In this document: piece by piece, positions 32,906 to 43,864 of the stretch
Numbering within the stretch: position 1 is the first letter of the stretch
Layout of the letters: each line of letters opens with the position of its first letter
From: Cordylochernes scorpioides
Lineage: Eukaryota > Arthropoda > Arachnida > Pseudoscorpiones > Chernetidae
Direction of reading: 5' to 3'
DNA length: 64,000 bases
NCBI GenBank assembly: GCA_030710605.1
Contig: CP092876.1
Coordinates: 66,712,115 to 66,776,114 of the forward strand
The notes under the pieces: model-generated
What the model was told of the DNA's origin: nothing
Database searches by the model: none
The model's input: the letters and a program-made list of their open reading frames with translations, nothing else
Program-made: the position numbers and the translations under genes

Positions 32906-32916
32906 CCCTCCCTCAA
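32906..32916 (-). promoter_or_regulatory. Copia polypurine tract
   Basis: The element strand reads GAGGGAGGG directly before the 3' LTR, the usual position of the plus-strand primer. Confidence 0.75.
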
Positions 32917-33478
32917 TTTCTACATTCTCAACTCACGAATACATCTCTCATGAGAGACCTTTGTCAGACTCTTGGTTAAGATATCCGCAACATTCTCCTG
33001 GGTTGGTGTATGGACGACCTCGACAAGACCTTCATTGCCCCTTTCCATAGATGCGAATCTTCACTAGACAAGGCTTGATCTAAATCCTTTGGATCTGGCA
33101 AACTGGTGTTCTGTCTAAAATCCTTAGACAAATTAGCTTCAACGTATTCCTTTCGTGGTCTTCCCGGTTTTCCAGTACGTAAGATTCTTGATCTTCCTCT
33201 TCCTCTCTGCGAGATGACTTTCATTGTTTCTGATGGTTCGCTCAAAAACTCCGAATCAGTTCCGGGCAAAGTTTTTTCATCATTCTGAAGACTTTACTCC
33301 TCCAATGATGTATCATCCTTTTTCTGTGGTATAGCTTCAATTTGCACCACGTCATTCCTTAAGGTAGAATTTTCAGATTCAAGGAAACGTACATCCCGAC
33401 TTTTTATCATCATGCCTGTTCCAGGCTTCCATAATCTGTACGCCTTTGATTCGGGAGAATAGCCAACCAGTCGGTATT
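32917..33478 (-). pseudogene. Copia pol remnant: post-integrase linker and RNase H tail
   Basis: After a frameshift at about 33485 the frame continues with VGYSPESKAYRLW, the linker after integrase. The next frame (32976-33269) ends in DLDQALSSEDSHLWKGAMK, the start of the copia reverse transcriptase domain. It then joins directly to QENVADILTKSLTK and the end of RNase H, read in another frame at about 32940-33000. So the catalytic RT (YVDD) region is deleted. Confidence 0.8.
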
Positions 33479-35425
33479 CTACACTACTCTTCTCGGACGG
33501 TTGTCAACAGCGAAACATTTACATCCAATCATTCTTAAATGAGAAACGGTTGGTTTTCTTCCTGTAAATATTTCATACGGAGTTCGACTTTCATTTGTTC
33601 TTGGGCATCTGTTTCGGATGTATGTAGATGTATGCACAAGTTCAGCCCAAAGTGGATCTGGGAGGTTCGCTTGAATTATGAAACATCTAGTCATTTCTAC
33701 CAGAGTTCTGTTCGCTCTTTCAGCAACTCCATTTTGTTGCGGAGAATATTCAACTGAGAGCTGATGTCTAATTCCTTCCTCCAATAAATATTCTTTAAAA
33801 TCTGAACTCAAATACTCTGCTGCATTGTCACTTCTGATTGCTTTAATTTTCTTTCCAGTTTGTCTCTCAGCAAATCTTTTAAAGACTTTAAATCCATTGA
33901 AAATTTCACCTTTTCGCTTCATAACAAAAGTGAATATCATTCGTGAGATATCGTCAATAAAGGTTGCGAAGTACAATGCACCGCCATATGACTTTGTTCT
34001 CATCGGTCCACATATGTCAGAGTGAATAAGTTGCAGTGGCTCTGTTGACTTTGTCAGAGAGACTTCTGGGAATGGTAATCGAGTCTGTTTACCCCTAATA
34101 CAAGTTTCACAACTTGATATACTTTTAAATTCACCCTTGGGTAATCCATTGACTAAATTTTTTCTCTGCAATTTCTTAAGGTCATCAAAATTAAGATGAC
34201 CAAATCTACTATGCCAAATTTCACTGCTATTTTTGTCTATACACATTCTGGTAAATTGTATTTTTGCATATTTAGTTTGACGCAATATGTAAAGTCCGTT
34301 TCTTTTGTAAGCTTCTATGCAAATTTTCCTCAATGGATTCACAATTTCCGCTTTTCTTCTCATAAATTTTACAAAAAATGATTTTTCTACACAGGTGCCG
34401 ACTGAAAACAAATTTCCCTTCAGTACTGGGACAAATAACACATTTTCTAATTTTAATAAAAATGGTTCACCATGTTCGAAAACTTCCAATTCTACCGTTC
34501 CTGTACCTAAAGCTTCTATGCTTTGGTCGTTCGCTAATTTAACGGCTATTGGCTCTGTTTCTCTTAAATTTGAAAATGCGTTTCTTAAGCAGCACATGTG
34601 TGCAGTTGCGCCGCTATCCAGGCACCACTCATTAACATCAAGAATATTTTCATCTCTAATTCCTAGAGAAGCAGCCATTCGTTTATTGTTCCTTTTAGTG
34701 TTCCTTTTTGACCAGCAGTCAGCCGCTTTGTGTCCTTTCTTGCCACAGTAATAGCAGTTAAATTTAAAATCCTTCCGATTTGGTGGTTTAGTGGAATTAG
34801 TAGTTTTTCTTTCTGGATTTCCAAAAAAGGCATTTTGTTCTCCAGACGAAGTTCCCTCCATTTCACGTTGTCTTTGATCTTCTTCTATAATCTTCACCTT
34901 TAAAGTTTCAAGTTTTGGGAGCTCATCTCTGGTTTCTATTGCAGTCCTTAATCCTTCATACGATTCTGGAAGACTACACAACAAGAGTATAACTAAAAAG
35001 TCTTCGGGTACTTGAGCCCCAATTTCACCTAAATTGTCTACCAATGAAGTAAATTTACTAAGGTAATCTATCAAATCATCACTAGGCCTCATTTTCATCT
35101 GTATTAGCCTTTTGGTCAGGGAAACTCTCGTCGCAGGTCCTTTTGGTCGATAAACTTCTTCTATCTTTTTCCAGGCCTCCTCGGCAGTCTTGCAGTTCTT
35201 AACATGAACTAGTTCTGATGAATTCAAGCTCAATACAATTGTAGCGAGAGCCTTCTGATCCTTATTTTGCCAATTAGTAAACTCTTGGTTACCGGGTTCA
35301 GGTTTGATATTGGCTTCATTAACATAATTCCACAGATCAGAGTGAATAAGAATCATTTGCATTTGAAGCCTCCATGTCTCAAAGTTTTTCTTATTCAACT
35401 TCTCAATTTGATATAGACTGGACAT
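33479..35425 (-). pseudogene. Copia Gag-protease-integrase open frame (648 aa)
   Basis: The frame starts MSSLYQIEKLNKKNFETWR, a typical copia Gag N-terminus. In order: Gag (1-200); a zinc knuckle C224-x2-C227-x4-H232-x4-C237; aspartic protease with DSGA at 270-273; integrase with HHCC (H405, H410, C439, C442) and a DD35E triad D470, D533, E569. It stops after a frameshift just past integrase. Gag, protease and integrase look intact, but without RT it cannot move by itself. Its long uninterrupted frame fits a recent insertion. Confidence 0.9.
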
Positions 35426-35454
35426 TCTAGATTCTTAATTTCTTAGGCAATCAG

Positions 35455-35470
35455 TTCTGGGCCCATAACC
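35455..35470 (-). promoter_or_regulatory. Copia primer-binding site (half-tRNA-iMet type)
   Basis: The element strand reads GGTTATGGGCCCAGA right after the 5' LTR. This matches the anticodon-stem region of initiator tRNA-Met, the internal-fragment priming known for Drosophila copia. Confidence 0.75.
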
Positions 35471-35679
35471 TGTTGAAAAAATAGGAAGGAGAAGGCCGGG
35501 AAATGGTCTTTAAAGATGGAAAGTTTTTATCAGTTATGCTCAAATTTTACATAAACACAAAGCAGCTTGCTTTGCATACTCCACTACTACAATGGTAGAA
35601 ATAATTTATATATATATATCGGTCAATTAGTCAAAACAAATAAAAGAAGAGTAGAATGTTGAAATTGAATTTTCCAACA
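35471..35679 (-). repeat. Copia 5' LTR
   Basis: 209 bp, nearly identical to 32698-32905 except for one base change, a T-run indel and a cluster of changes near the TATATA tract. Confidence 0.9.
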
Positions 35680-35684
35680 ATCTT

Positions 35685-35715
35685 GTCTAATATAGACTAA
35701 TAAAAGGATAAGGAA
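35685..35715 (+). pseudogene. LINE 3' end, right of copia insertion
   Basis: GTCTAATATAGACTAATAAA continues the LINE 3' UTR interrupted at 32697. It matches 14965-15000 in reverse complement. Confidence 0.65.
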
Positions 35716-35729
35716 TATATAATATAAAA

Positions 35730-36065
35730 AATAAAGGTCGTCTCTCCCACCAAAATAGACGTCAAAACTAGATGTCATCTATTGACCGTCGCCGCAAACT
35801 AGCGGCCTCGGGTTTGTGAATAGGCCAAAACAACCGCTTTGGCAAACTGAGAAGCGCCAATCTGGAGAACATGGTTTCGGGATAATGGCCCTCGTCAGTT
35901 ATTAATTGATATCCACAAGGGATCAAATAAAATCTTCGCAATCTGCTAAAGAGGTGTTTAGCTGACAAAGTAGCTAGGCCAAATCTTTGGCTTAAATTGT
36001 GCCTTTGTCACCTTGTTGTAATTGAACGGGAGAGGTGACCTTTGTTTTTATATTTCAATCCCTTC
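35730..36065 (-). repeat. F1 repeat copy
   Basis: Matches the left arm of 21105-21725: GACCGTCGCCGCAAACTAGC, CTTTGGCAAACTGAGAAGCG, a hammerhead remnant, GGGATCAAATAAAATCTT and GGGAGAGGTGACCTTTG. Confidence 0.75.
35861..35898 (-). ncRNA. Hammerhead core, F1 type, stem I lost
   Basis: On the minus strand: CTGACGA, GGG-CCATTAT-CCC (clean 3-bp stem II), GAAA, then ACCATGTTC with one mismatch in stem III. The 3' strand of stem I (TCCAGA) has no partner upstream (AATAA). Core intact, outer stem decayed. Confidence 0.65.
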
Positions 36066-36665
36066 CAGACAGAAATATCCATAGATATATAATATGAATT
36101 TTGCGGTTGTAAAATTTATAAAAACTTTTGCGTCGAGCACAGCTCATCACCTAAAGAACAAGCACAACAAACATAAAACCGTGAGGCAATATTATTTGAG
36201 AATAACATTTATCGCCATCTATTTGTGAAAAATACAACAAAATATCACTACTCATGATTATATTTAATTTTCCCACCATACACACACCAACATTATTTCT
36301 TAAATATAGTTTGCCATTTGAAGATAAGTGAAATTTGACTCTGTTTTCAGTTTAACTGAATTGTAGTCTGCATGGTTTGAATTACTTGATTCATCAAGAA
36401 ATGGCATTTGACCAATTCAGGATGATTAGTTGATATTTGTTTTTACCGATGTCGAAAGTCATCAGAAAATTTTATTTGCACGATCAGGAGATTACTTTTT
36501 TATGTTCTGATAATTCACTGACAATATTCTCTCCTCCATGTTCGTCACATTTAAAATTTTCCCCAATCCTGCTAAAACTATGGCCAACTCCATATTATGT
36601 GTGCAGGAGCCAGGTTAAGGACTTATGGGCCACCCTGTATAATTCTCAGTTCAATAGCTTTACGA
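36066..36665. other. AT-rich spacer
   Basis: GCGTCGAGCACAGCTCATCA at about 36131 is a weak relative of the motif at 52840 and 51262. No gene is seen. Confidence 0.45.
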
Positions 36666-36669
36666 TATC

Positions 36670-36965
36670 ATGTGTGGGAGTGTCGGTGAAAGGATGGTCT
36701 AAACCGTTGACTTTCGACCGCTACGACCCGGGTTCGATTCCCGCATTGAACACTTTTTTCTGAATAAAAATAAAATGCTCCAATGACCCCCGATTCTTGT
36801 AAAAGTCCAACCACACCAGCGAGTGTAAGTAACCAAACGGGGCTCTGGCACATTTGTAAGTGCAAAGTCGAACTGCTTTTCACATGTGTAGACATGTGGT
36901 GCACTTACAGTAAAAAGCAGTCGCCTACTTCTACCCACCATAATTATCATGACCTGTACCACGTG
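36670..36965 (+). repeat. Second tRNA-derived SINE type
   Basis: A B-box CGGGTTCGATTCCCGC at about 36728 and an A-box-like GGATGGTCTAAACCG precede a GC-richer body of about 200 bp (CACACCAGCGAGTGTAAGTA, CACATGTGTAGACATGTGG). The tRNA arms do not fold cleanly. It is unrelated to the SINE at 7118. Confidence 0.5.
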
Positions 36966-37149
36966 TATTAGGTATGAGCAAAAAAATCAACAATATCATG
37001 TCATATAAAACTTTGAATCCTATATCTTGTTTCATATTTGTTTATGTCATTTTTGGAAATATTATGCAAAAAAGGTATGCTGTAAGATATTCAATAATCA
37101 TTATTGCCTTATCCAAGACTGTCACTTAGGTAGTTTATATAAAAAAGCA
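36966..37149. other. AT-rich spacer
   Basis: Nothing is recognised. Confidence 0.4.
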
Positions 37150-37225
37150 AAGATCGTATTTCCCGTCATAATAAGCGCTAAAACTAGACGTCAGCTGTTG
37201 ACCGTCGCCCCAAACTAGCGGTCGG
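37150..37225. repeat. F1 edge fragment
   Basis: ACTAGACGTCAGCTGTTGAC, CGTCGCCCCAAACTAGCGG matches the F1 edge without the ribozyme. Confidence 0.6.
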
Positions 37226-37790
37226 TGACAATTGTCTGATTATATCAAAGATCTGTTGTTGTTTCTTATCCCCTTTTGTAAAGATTACACGAATTCCATG
37301 AGTTCATGCTCCTCGAGCTGTTTTATGATAAGCAGCGGCCTCTCTTAAAGGTCCTGTTTAGTGCATCTAATGCAAGCCAACATGTTTTCTGGAGCTGCAG
37401 GTGCCAAGCTACATTTTGGGAAAGTGGGGTATATTTTGTTATTATTTTCTATCTTCAATGGCTTGAGATGGTCTGTTCTAAATCTTGTAAGTGTCGTTTG
37501 ATGCTGTCTATTTCTGATGTTCAGAGCTCCTCCTGGGTCCGCTCCACTGTACCAACTGTGCTTAAGTGGGATCCCCAGTTCTTGTTTATTTTTGTTTTGG
37601 CTACTGTTTCTATTTCTTTTAAAGTAAGTTTATTTTCTGTGGCAAGGGTTCTTTTGTACCTTCTTTCGCTAGAGCATCAGCAGCTTAATTGCCTTCAATG
37701 CCAACATGTGAGGGTATCCATTGAAGAAAGATCTAGTTGTACTAACTCTGTAGATACTGCTCAAGACTGCTAATGATGAAGAGAGATTTC
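37226..37790 (-). pseudogene. LINE ORF2 3' fragment (sister of 40642-43860)
   Basis: On the minus strand, about 37735-37560 closely matches 43490-43660: the QWIP.HV.IEGN block followed by a KNKLTFKEIETVAKTKINKNW segment. It continues into a C-terminal region (ERTQEELRTSEIDSIKRH and a poor Cys cluster) not present in the plus-strand copy. Frameshifts and stops are present, and it is 5'-truncated within RNase H. Confidence 0.7.
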
Positions 37791-38199
37791 GGTAAGGTCC
37801 TCATACAGGAACGGATACGAGGTTTTTCAATCCTTAGACGTTAAATGTTTATTTCTTTCAACTATGGCCATTATTATGCAGGGGCAGCTCTGATATTTCA
37901 CATTCTACAAAATTAGTTATGGAATCGGTCGAATTCGCCAAAAAATACCACCGTCAAGTTTCTGCTTAATAGGTTCCTATCTCGTTTGTTCGCTTTTATC
38001 AAGTACTTTCCGAAAACGAGAAAGAGATATTTTTCTATTAAAACAAATAAAAATAATTGACTCTTAAAATAGTTTATTTATTTTCTTGATGGGGGGTGCA
38101 AGCTGGTCCAGAAGTTTTATTTCACTCCTACCAAAAGTTGCCCACTTCTCCCGCCAACCTTCCAAGTCATATACCGTGGTCCCACATAGTGTTTTAAGG
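37791..38199. other. Spacer
   Basis: No gene or repeat is recognised. Confidence 0.4.
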
Positions 38200-38350
38200 A
38201 AAATATATGAAAATAAAGGCCTCCTTTCCCTACAAAATAGACACTTAAAACTGAGCGCAATCAATTGACCGTCTCCGCAAGCACGCGGACTCAGGTCGAT
38301 GACAAAATATCAGTTTAGCATTCATTTTGATGGAAGAGCTGACCTTTATT
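38200..38350. repeat. F1 edge fragments
   Basis: CAATTGACCGTCTCCGCAAG, GCGGACTCAGGTCGATGACA and a closing GAAGAGCTGACCTTTATT are a diverged F1 copy with the ribozyme region deleted. Confidence 0.55.
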
Positions 38351-38589
38351 TGAATAACCCAATTTACTCCTCTTGTGTGTGTTTCTGTATCTAAGTGTTT
38401 GTGTGTGAAAAATTATATTTATGAATAATAAACTCTATCAAAAATATACATCAGTAAAAAGCTATTTTTATAAAATATTAACACACACAAAGACAAAAAT
38501 TAATAATTCAAAAATGTTTAAAAGAGCATAGTGTTGTATTATGTTTGATAAACATAATGCAACAATATATATCAATGAAATTTCCACGA
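38351..38589. other. AT-rich spacer
   Basis: Nothing is recognised. Confidence 0.4.
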
Positions 38590-38845
38590 AATACCAATTT
38601 AGTCCTATACATCGAGGTAGCCATGTCTACAGCCAGTATATGACCGCCTCACCATTGGATGCAAATTCCATTTCCGGCGACCGTGAGTGCCTGAAGCCAA
38701 CTCATTAAAGGCTGCAGCGGCGAATCAATGAACGTTTTTATTTACAAACACAGACCACAGGCCATATTAATGGCTATGGTAATTGCTCGGTCACTTTTTT
38801 GCTCCATTTCCGCTCATCTTTTTGTAAGCACCTTGTAGGAAGGAA
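38590..38845. promoter_or_regulatory. Unique GC-richer island with homeodomain-type sites
   Basis: About 250 bp with GGATGCAAATTCCATT (octamer-like), CAATGAACGTTTTTATTTAC, CATATTAATGGC and GGCGACCGTGAGTGCCTGAA. It is non-repetitive and non-coding in appearance. Candidate conserved element. Confidence 0.35.
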
Positions 38846-39279
38846 TCCCTCTCTCCATGTTACTTAGTTTCTACGAATATTAACATTTGTGTATTTCTTA
38901 AAATCCATATTTATTATTATTTTTATAATTTATCAATCAACAAAGCGCGATATTGAAGTATTTGCATCTTTATTACAGATAAAACAAACAAAACAACAAA
39001 CATTATTTAAAAGTTTGACGATATCTTCAATAAACTCTTAGGAAAATATTAAAATAAATTATTATTCACACAAATGACTACTAAGTGGTCTATTATCTCA
39101 ACAATTGAGAAAGAGAATACTACTTAAAGTGGTAATATCTTTATTAAATCATGTTCGGATAGCTTTGGAGTCTAGTGTATTTCAACAGGCATATGGACTT
39201 GCATTCTAATATTAAGATTTATATTATATTTTCATTTATTTTTCAAGTATGTAAATGCGATTTTAATCAATCCAATATA
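38846..39279. other. AT-rich spacer
   Basis: Nothing is recognised. Confidence 0.45.
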
Positions 39280-39746
39280 CAGGGTGATCCAAAAGTCCCG
39301 CACTATTTTAAAAATTAATAACTCCGCGAATATTTGCGCTAGAGCAATGCGGTAAACACCATTGTGTTCAGGATTCAATGGGATTTTTTATGGCAAATAA
39401 TGAAAAATTCGAAATTGATTTTAGTTACAATTTTATTCGCCAGATGGCGCACTACCAGAATCAGAGATTCAGCGGCCAAATTGTTTGATAAATTGAAAAA
39501 TATAACTGATCGACACGTATTTTTCCTTTTTGAATACAAGGAAAGAACCCTAATAACATCAAATAACAAATTAATCTTCGCAAAAAGTATGAAGAATTGG
39601 TTAACGATTTTTAAATACAATCAGAGATATGTAAAATAGGTAAATGCAAATTAAACATGTAACAAAAAAAAATTTTTGATATTTTAGATATGGTTTGTTT
39701 CCGAAGATAATAAATTTATAATATTTTTAATTCAACTCTCTCTCAG
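39280..39746 (+). repeat. Mariner left terminal inverted repeat
   Basis: It matches the reverse complement of 49903-50363. An open frame on each strand across it is a by-product. Confidence 0.85.
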
Positions 39747-39796
39747 TATCGATTATATTTATTTTAATTCATTTGAAAAATATGTATCTATCTCTG

Positions 39797-40641
39797 ATAA
39801 TTCATTTTACTCTGGAATGCCGTTGTTGTTGTCGTGTCCAATAAAAAGCCTCAGATGTCTCCATGAATCTCCATCACTGCAGCAGCAATGTCCACTATCT
39901 TGGGTGTGTAAAGCTGCTGCTCTGGGTCTATGTGAATTTTCTGCAAGGCTGCGGCCATTGCTGGCTATGAGAAAATGTGGGTAGGTGTAAGTTTCACACC
40001 AGGACAATTGTTGCATGCCCTATAGGTTATTGTGCCATCTGGATGTATTGTTATTCCTTTATAGTGTTTTGTTCTAAGTCTTGTTATAGTTTTTGTCATT
40101 TTTCTCTCAGAGTTTATTTGGCATTTTGATCTTTTCTTATTTATTGTTTAATTATCTTGTATTTTGACAAAGAATCAGCGTCAAATAATGACATTTGTTC
40201 TTTCCTTTGGCTCAACTTTCTGGCTTCCTTTGCCAATTCAAATGCTATTTCATTACCCCCGATCCCAGCATGGGCAGGGATCCATTGTAGAATGCAGTTA
40301 TTCTCCAATGGTTCCAGTTGGGTAAGTAACGAGTGTATTTTCTGTGTGATTTTAGTATTGCCCTTCTGAATTGCTTCTAGAGCGGATATGGAGTCACTGT
40401 ATATTAAATTTCCTTCTGCTTGATGCAGGGATGGTTGGTTAAGGCATACATCAAGGGCTTTCCAGATAGCTGTCAGTTCACAAGTGAAGTTTGACGAAAT
40501 CTGTCCTGCTCCTTCTTTGATTTTGATGTGCGTTCCATCTTGCAGTATTATGTTAATTCCGGCCCCTCCATAACTCAGGGTAAGGTCTGAAGATCCATCT
40601 GTATATGCTGTTGAAGGGGGTGGCCTAGCATTTTTAATCAA
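39797..40641 (-). pseudogene. LINE-A 3' part: RNase H and C-terminal knuckle
   Basis: The frame at 40141-40641 has YTDGSSD, FTCELTAIWKALDVCL, LIYSDSISALEAIQ and LQWIPAHAGIGGNEIAFELAKEA, the D-E-D-D blocks of a retroelement RNase H (the last Asp of the GNE.AD block is replaced by F). Downstream, 40140-39800 reads TYRACNNCPG..LTPTHFLIA after frameshift, a decayed C-terminal Cys/His knuckle. It faces the same way as the RT part at 46236-48722, and is probably its separated 3' end. About 150 residues between thumb and RNase H are missing. Confidence 0.8.
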
Positions 40642-43600
40642 GAATTTGTACTATGAGGACATAGCCGTTAATATTTCAAACACATTAGACCTCGAACCCC
40701 AAGATATCAAATTCTACCTCAATCAAAACAAAGCCATCAACATATACAATATGTATCACCCTCCAAACAATACACTTATTGACGATGGAACAATGGCTCA
40801 ATTTCTTACAGACAACTCTAATTGTAGGTGACTTTCAAACATATTTGACGACAATGCCATCATGTGCTTAAATGATGGGAATCCTACCCATCATTCCTAC
40901 AGCTATAATACTGCACAAGCCCTTGATATAAGTTTTTACTTTCCTGACATTTTCCACAAATGCAAATAGCAAATATTAAAAAGTATTGGAAGTGATCATT
41001 TGCCTAATTTGATAGAAATTAGCGCCAAGACCAGAACCAGCTCAATTTAAAAAAATTCTGTAACTTCAAAAAGGCTAATTGGATATCTTTCGAAAACACC
41101 ATTATTAAAGCAGCTACAGTTTCAATACCAAGAGGTAATATTAAGAAATGGATTCCAAATTATACACACCAGGCAAAAAATATTCAAACACTTATAACTA
41201 AAAGAAATGAACTACAAAAAAAGAGCACCCAAAACCAAACAAATTTTAGAACTGAACTGAACATTGTGAATGCAAAAATAAAAAGATTATACGTAAATGT
41301 GAAAAGGGTAAAATGGAAACAAATTTGTGAAAACCTGAACCCAAGAAACCCAAATACAAAACTTTGGAATTTGGCAAAACAAATTGACAGATCCCAGTCA
41401 CAAACTGAAAAAACTAATATGATTAAGAATACAGATGGTACACCAGCAACTAATGACAAAATTGCTGCCAATCTTTTAGGTAATTCATATCAAATAGGTA
41501 GTAAAATCAAGGTTGAAACAAAGGCCCAAAGGATTATTCATGACTGTAAAAATGTCACGAGCACTCATAATATTTTCCATGAAAAAAATAAATATGAAAG
41601 AGCTAGCTTATGCATCAGAAAACACTGACCTAAACAAGACTCCTGGGCCAGATGGAATCCATGGCCGAATGATATCAAACTTGGGCAAAATTGGCAAAGA
41701 AAGACTTCTTTATATTTTCAATAACTCCTGGAGAACTGGAAAATTGATTCAAGACTGTAAAAATGCAACAATAATTCCCATTTAAAAACTTTACAAATCT
41801 GCTGATGACCCAAAAAAACTACCGACCTATCTCTCTCACAAGTATTTGCTGAAAATTAATGGAAAAATTATACTCAGACGACTCACCTACCATCCCGACA
41901 CAAGAAATCTCTGACCAGAAGAACAATATGGATTTAGGAAAGGACATGGGACAATAGACCAACCCTTATTTTTCACACAAAAGGTAAAAGATGCACAAAC
42001 AGAAAACCAACTAACCACACAATAGCTGCTTTTTAGACCTTACACAAGCTTTTGATAAGGTATGGAAAAACAAGTTAATTACAAAATTATACAAACATTT
42101 CAAAATTGATGGAAAAGCTATCACTTGGATAAATGATTCCCTTAAAAATAGATGCATCAGGGTCAAATATAATGGCACTTTATCTAAAACCTTCAAATTG
42201 TATCAAGGATTACCACAAGGATCAGTCCTTAGCCCAAATCTCTTCACCCAATTTATTGCAGGCATAGAAGAATTTTTTCTCATAAAACCAATATTGGACT
42301 TTTCGCTGATGACATTATTCTATGGAGCAGCAACACTAACTGGAAAAAAGCTGAAAGAGATTTGAACAAGACTCTTCTCCACCTAGAAAAATTTGCTAAT
42401 AAACATAAATTAGAATTTAACCCCCAAAAATCTGAAACCTGTCTTTTTACTATCGATAAGAAACTATACAAAATAAGACCAAATATTATTCCGAAAGAAC
42501 AACAATTGCAATATAATAAACATCCTAAATATCTCGGCTACACCCTGGATCCAGAAATTAACTCCAGTAAACATATTGAAGGAGTTGTTAGAAAAGGAAG
42601 AGACCGACTAAAAATATTGAAATATATTTCAGGAAGAGTGGGGAGCTGAAGCAACAACACTAAAATTAACTTACACATCTCAAATGAGACCTATTTTGGA
42701 ATATGGATATCAAATCTATGGTACAGCATCTGAAACAAATCTAAAATCACTGGAAAGGATACAACTAAATGCAGCTAGAATTATTACAGGTCTTCGAAAT
42801 ACCTGCCCTAATAATATTGTAATTTACGAGGCAGACATTATGCCCTTAAAGGGTAGAAGAAGCTTCAATCTGCCAAAATATATAAACAAAATCAAGAGTT
42901 ATGAGAACAAACACAGAACTTCCAATTGCATACTTAATTGGGAATCCAATATAAGACTCGAAAAAGAAGGCCCTCTCGACCTGGCCAAAAGAAATGGATT
43001 TTTAAAATATAAAATGGAAAAATATTATTCAGCAGAAAAAATATCCCCATGCGAATCACTAACAAAATGTTATTTTTAATGCCACTTTAAATGAACCCAC
43101 CAACAAACAATAACAAAATCCAGAATACTTAAAACAATTATCATTAGAAATAATTAATAAAATTCCTAAAAATGTAATAACTATCTATACCGATAGTAGC
43201 AGAGACGAGTTGGGACACACTGACAGTGACTCTCTCATTAAAACCACAAGTGGCAATGAGAAAATAAACAGAAGAAACCCAGAATTTTGCTCAGTCTTCA
43301 GATCAGAACTTATAGCCATCTATGAAGCCTTAAAATCCATCAGAAACACTAAACATCACGATATATGGATTCTTACTGATAGTAGAAGTGCAATACAACA
43401 CTTGAGTCACACAAGGGAACTTAGAGACAAAGTAAGCAGGAACATAATTGGTTATCTCCAAAAACTCTCAATACCTCAAAAATTCACCTTCAATGGATAC
43501 CCTTACATGTTAGCATTGAAGGCAATGAAGCTGCTGATGCGCTAGCGAAAAAAGGCACAAAAGAAACCTTGCTACAGAAAAATAAACTTACTTTTAAAGA

Positions 43601-43860
43601 AATAGAAACAGTAGCCAAAACAAAAATAAACAAGAACTGGAGGATCCCACCTAAGCACAGTTGGTACACCCTAGAAGCAGATGGCCACCCAGACCTTTCG
43701 GTCCACAACCCGCAATCCGAAGCATGCACTTCGCTGCTATTCTGTTCAACTCATAAACCAAGTAACGATATCCAAGCTAGTGCTTGGACATTGTACCTGG
43801 AAACACCACCTCCCAGACAATGTGTCTGGAAGGATTTCTATACCGGTGGCCTTTAATCAC
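40642..43860 (+). pseudogene. LINE-B: endonuclease, RT and RNase H, broken
   Basis: Jockey/CR1-like ORF2 in many frames. Endonuclease part: NKAINIYNMYHPPNNTLI (about 40730), NDGNPTHHSY and ALDIS, GSDHLP (40870-41000). RT: NKTPGPDGIHGRMI (41635), EQYGFRKGHGT (41920), LPQGSVLSP-like (42215) and FADDIILW (42300), the catalytic Asp pair. Thumb: MRPILEYGYQIYG (42684). RNase H: ITIYTDSS (43180), FRSELIAIYEAL (43300), LTDSRSAI (43370) and the GNEAADALAKKG block (43530). The endonuclease N-terminus is missing (5' truncation) and more than six frameshifts or stops break it. It lies inside LINE-A. Confidence 0.85.
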
Positions 43861-43864
43861 AGCA

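Larger units (their letters stand above)
32698..35679 (-). mobile_element. Ty1/copia LTR retrotransposon, internally deleted
   Basis: Two near-identical LTRs (32698-32905 and 35471-35679) bound by TG...CA flank a minus-strand gag-pol remnant. The 5-bp target duplication ATCTT is present on both sides (32693-32697 and 35680-35684). A primer-binding site lies next to the 5' LTR and a purine tract next to the 3' LTR. The total of about 3 kb is shorter than a full copia (about 5 kb) because nearly all of the reverse transcriptase and most of the RNase H coding is deleted near 33040. The LTRs differ at only a few positions, so insertion was fairly recent. Confidence 0.92.

Noticed and set aside
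34317..34751. 144-residue plus-strand frame
   Set aside because: It is antisense to the copia Gag-protease-integrase frame, which has clear domains.
41184..41471. Membrane-protein-like minus frame (many F, L, V)
   Set aside because: It is antisense to the LINE-B linker; A-rich coding gives hydrophobic antisense frames.
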